A DNA stretch of 64,000 bases from Solitalea koreensis (lineage in GTDB: Bacteria; Bacteroidota; Bacteroidia; Sphingobacteriales; Sphingobacteriaceae): NCBI RefSeq assembly GCF_900182575.1, contig NZ_FXSZ01000005.1, positions 1 through 64,000 of the forward strand, in the 5' to 3' direction. A program made the translations under genes and the position numbers. Position 1 is the first letter of the stretch. Every line of letters starts with the position of its first letter. The notes beneath the pieces are model-generated. The model made no database searches and had not been told where the DNA came from. It was given only the letters and a program-made list of their open reading frames with translations. Below are positions 62,249 through 64,000 of this stretch, in pieces.

Positions 62249-63397
62249 TCAGTATTGCTTATTGCTTTTCTCCTCGTTTTTTTCAGGTTTTATGGTATTA
62301 ACAGCACTTCCTTCTCTCAATTTCTGTACTCCCTCGGTAACAATTACATCGCCTTGCTTAAGCCCTTCCATTACAATTGCATTTAAACCTATTCGGGGGC
62401 CCAGTTTAATTTTTCGTTGCGTTACCTTGTTTCCTCCTTCTACAAGAAATATAAAATACTCTCCAAGCTGTTCGGTTATGGCTTTAAAGGGTATGATGAT
62501 TTGATTTTGAGCATCGTTTAGTATTCGGGCAGTACAGCTCATCCCTGGTATGAGTTGATGCTCTTTATTGGGGAAGAGCAAGCGAAGTTTGATGGTACCC
62601 GTTTGAGCATTCACAGCTCGATCAATGAAATCCATCTTTCCCGGGTAGGGGTAAATGTCTTTATCAGAAAAAGAGATGGTGAAAGTTGAGTCAGAGCTGC
62701 TGGTTATATTTTTCAGAAGGGAAGTAAATTGATGAATATTGCTTTGATCTACAGTAATATCTACTGCTATAGGATCATCAGATGAGACCGTGTTCAATAA
62801 TGTTTGTCCTGCATTAACGGCTGTTCCCAGTTTAACCTGCGAAATGCCAATGGTGCCATTGAAAGGAGCATAAATAGTAGCATACCGTACCCCGGTTTGG
62901 ACACTTCTCACGTTTGCCTTTGCTGCTTCCACTTGCTTTTGAGCCGCCTCTAATGCCGCATTGGCATAATCAACTTGTTGCTTTGCAATAGCATTATGTT
63001 TGTCCAGTTCACGATAACGTTCTGCATCCTTTTGGGCTTTTATTAAATTGGTTTCTTGTACTCCCAGATTGGCTACAGCAGCTTGGTAATTGGCTTGGTA
63101 CTGTTGTTGGTCAATGGTATACAGTTTTTGTCCTTTGATAATCTTACTCCCTTCTTTAAAAAATATGCCTGTTACATATCCATTTACTTGTGGTCTAAGT
63201 TCTACCTGGTTTATTGCAACCACCGTAGCCGGATATTCATCATGATATTTAGCATTGCTTGTCTCCACTTGATAAACCGATACTGGCACTGGTGGAGGAG
63301 CAGCTTGTTGATTGTTGTTTTGTTTATTTCCGCAGGAATACAGCAGGCAACATATTTCAGAAAATAATATCAAATGGGATGATTTTTTCATATCCAA
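62249..63397 (-). CDS. RND periplasmic adaptor (membrane fusion) protein
   Basis: A 382-residue lipoprotein adaptor (signal ending LLYSC, Cys at about residue 22) with the HlyD-type layout: biotinyl-lipoyl-like half-motifs (GYVTGIFFKEGSKIIKGQ), a coiled coil (about 105-160), second lipoyl half (YAPFNGTIGISQVKLG), beta-barrel and membrane-proximal domain. The start may instead be the ATG two codons on (MKKSSH). It follows the TolC-like gene by 4 bp and links it to the permease. Confidence 0.95.
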   Translation of the reverse strand: MDMKKSSHLILFSEICCLLYSCGNKQNNNQQAAPPPVPVSVYQVETSNAKYHDEYPATVVAINQVELRPQVNGYVTGIFFKEGSKIIKGQKLYTIDQQQYQANYQAAVANLGVQETNLIKAQKDAERYRELDKHNAIAKQQVDYANAALEAAQKQVEAAKANVRSVQTGVRYATIYAPFNGTIGISQVKLGTAVNAGQTLLNTVSSDDPIAVDITVDQSNIHQFTSLLKNITSSSDSTFTISFSDKDIYPYPGKMDFIDRAVNAQTGTIKLRLLFPNKEHQLIPGMSCTARILNDAQNQIIIPFKAITEQLGEYFIFLVEGGNKVTQRKIKLGPRIGLNAIVMEGLKQGDVIVTEGVQKLREGSAVNTIKPEKNEEKSNKQY

Positions 63398-63401
63398 GTC
63401 A

Positions 63402-64000
63402 TTAATACTCCAGAATTCCTAATGCTTTTTCTACATCTGTTTTACTTGCAAGTAATTGATATAAAGAATTATAATAATTGATCTTGGCTGTTCGAAGGTC
63501 GGTTTCAGAAACGATTACTTCTAAATAGGTTTTTACGCCAGCACGGTATTGCAGTTGAACGGTATTGTAAACATCCTGTGCTAATTCAAGATTTTGTTTC
63601 AGAGCCAGAAAGTAATTAAGATTGCCTTTGTAAGCAGCCAGTGCTTGTGAATACTGACTGTTAATGCTGTTTTTCAGGTTGATTATATCCCATTCATTAC
63701 GCTTAATCTGCCATTTGGCTTGTTTGATTTCCTGAGCTCTTTTACCCCCTTGGAAAATGGGTAAATCAAAACTTAAACCAATCAATGTATTTGGAAAGTA
63801 ACGACTATACAGATCTTGGAAACTATCGTTTTGGTAAACAAGATTGTAGTCGGCAAAGAATGATAAAGAGGGAAGGTAAGCCCATTTGTTGTATTTGAGC
63901 TCTGCATTGAGTAAGCGATTTTGATCTTGAAGCTGTTGGTATTCAATCCGCTTCTCGTAATTAACTTTTAGCAGTGTATCAATATAGGCCTCATTTTCCA
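63402..64000 (-). CDS. TolC family outer-membrane efflux protein, partial
   Basis: The frame is open to the window end; the 5' part lies beyond. The 199 or so codons seen hold the C-terminal half of a TolC-type protein: NLLNAELKYNKWAYLPSLSFFADYN-type segment (positions 63811-63885 or so), SFDLPIFQGGKRAQEIKQAK, and long coiled-coil helices with LEVIVSETDLRTAKINYYNSL. First of the three efflux genes in this strand, ahead of the adaptor, which differs from the more common adaptor-permease-TolC order. Confidence 0.92.
   Translation of the reverse strand, partial: ENEAYIDTLLKVNYEKRIEYQQLQDQNRLLNAELKYNKWAYLPSLSFFADYNLVYQNDSFQDLYSRYFPNTLIGLSFDLPIFQGGKRAQEIKQAKWQIKRNEWDIINLKNSINSQYSQALAAYKGNLNYFLALKQNLELAQDVYNTVQLQYRAGVKTYLEVIVSETDLRTAKINYYNSLYQLLASKTDVEKALGILEY

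Noticed and set aside
1..64000. CRISPR array, prophage or intact insertion sequence
   Set aside because: No regular repeat-spacer series, no phage structural genes and no complete transposase gene were seen.

Overview
The window is chromosomal DNA of a Bacteroidota bacterium, most likely a member of the Sphingobacteriales (Pedobacter/Solitalea-like). The evidence is AT-rich sequence, promoters of the TAnnTTTG type, almost no Shine-Dalgarno sites, SusD-era style lipoproteins (LVAAC, LPVSC), and family content such as YXWGXW, head-GIN and GG-leader peptides. No plasmid, phage or intact insertion sequence was found. Genus is an inference from gene content only.

Layout. 1-120: the end of an rRNA operon (5S rRNA and its terminator). 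350-1441: rpsF-rpsR-rplI. 1584-8031: FUSC membrane protein, a monofunctional transglycosylase, two uncharacterised genes and a two-gene Fe-S electron-transfer operon. 8363-8554: two identical tRNA-Phe genes. 8624-14531: a sugar locus with an SGNH esterase, LacI regulator, DUF5077/DUF3472 protein, GH109-type oxidoreductase-fold glycosidase and NahK-like sugar kinase; two PurR/LacI-type operators stand exactly 31 bp apart before the GH109 gene. 14513-15907: thymidine kinase and an unknown gene. 15897-21655: the rod-shape operon mreB-mreC-mreD-mrdA-rodA. 21790-23952: purN-purH.

24058-28959: a K+ channel, an outer-membrane barrel protein, a TRIC-type channel and two tandem GntR regulators. 29291-34063: tyrosine/homogentisate breakdown (hppD and hmgA, divergent from a fumarylacetoacetase-family gene and a flavin-reductase-like gene). 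34119-40891: Skp/OmpH, a Rieske lipoprotein, gyrB, a secreted protein, a retropepsin-like protease, mdh and a Nudix hydrolase. 41338-42917: a small Cys-rich double-glycine-leader peptide followed by a TlpA-type thioredoxin protein, the best candidate here for a little-described system. 43029-50169: YXWGXW protein, AsmA-like protein, a large orphan lipoprotein and a head-GIN protein. 50355-54794: full-length Lhr-type helicase. 54847-56239: a frameshifted wHTH-type gene and a DUF2953-GerW pair known best from spore formers. 56394-59012: a secreted protein, aldo/keto reductase and a CbpA-type DnaJ. 59055-64000: an RND efflux operon (TolC-like, adaptor, permease), cut by the window end.

Most of the window is housekeeping. 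The accessory interest lies in the amino-sugar locus, the peptide/thioredoxin pair, the frameshifted gene, the GerW pair and several intergenic inverted repeats.
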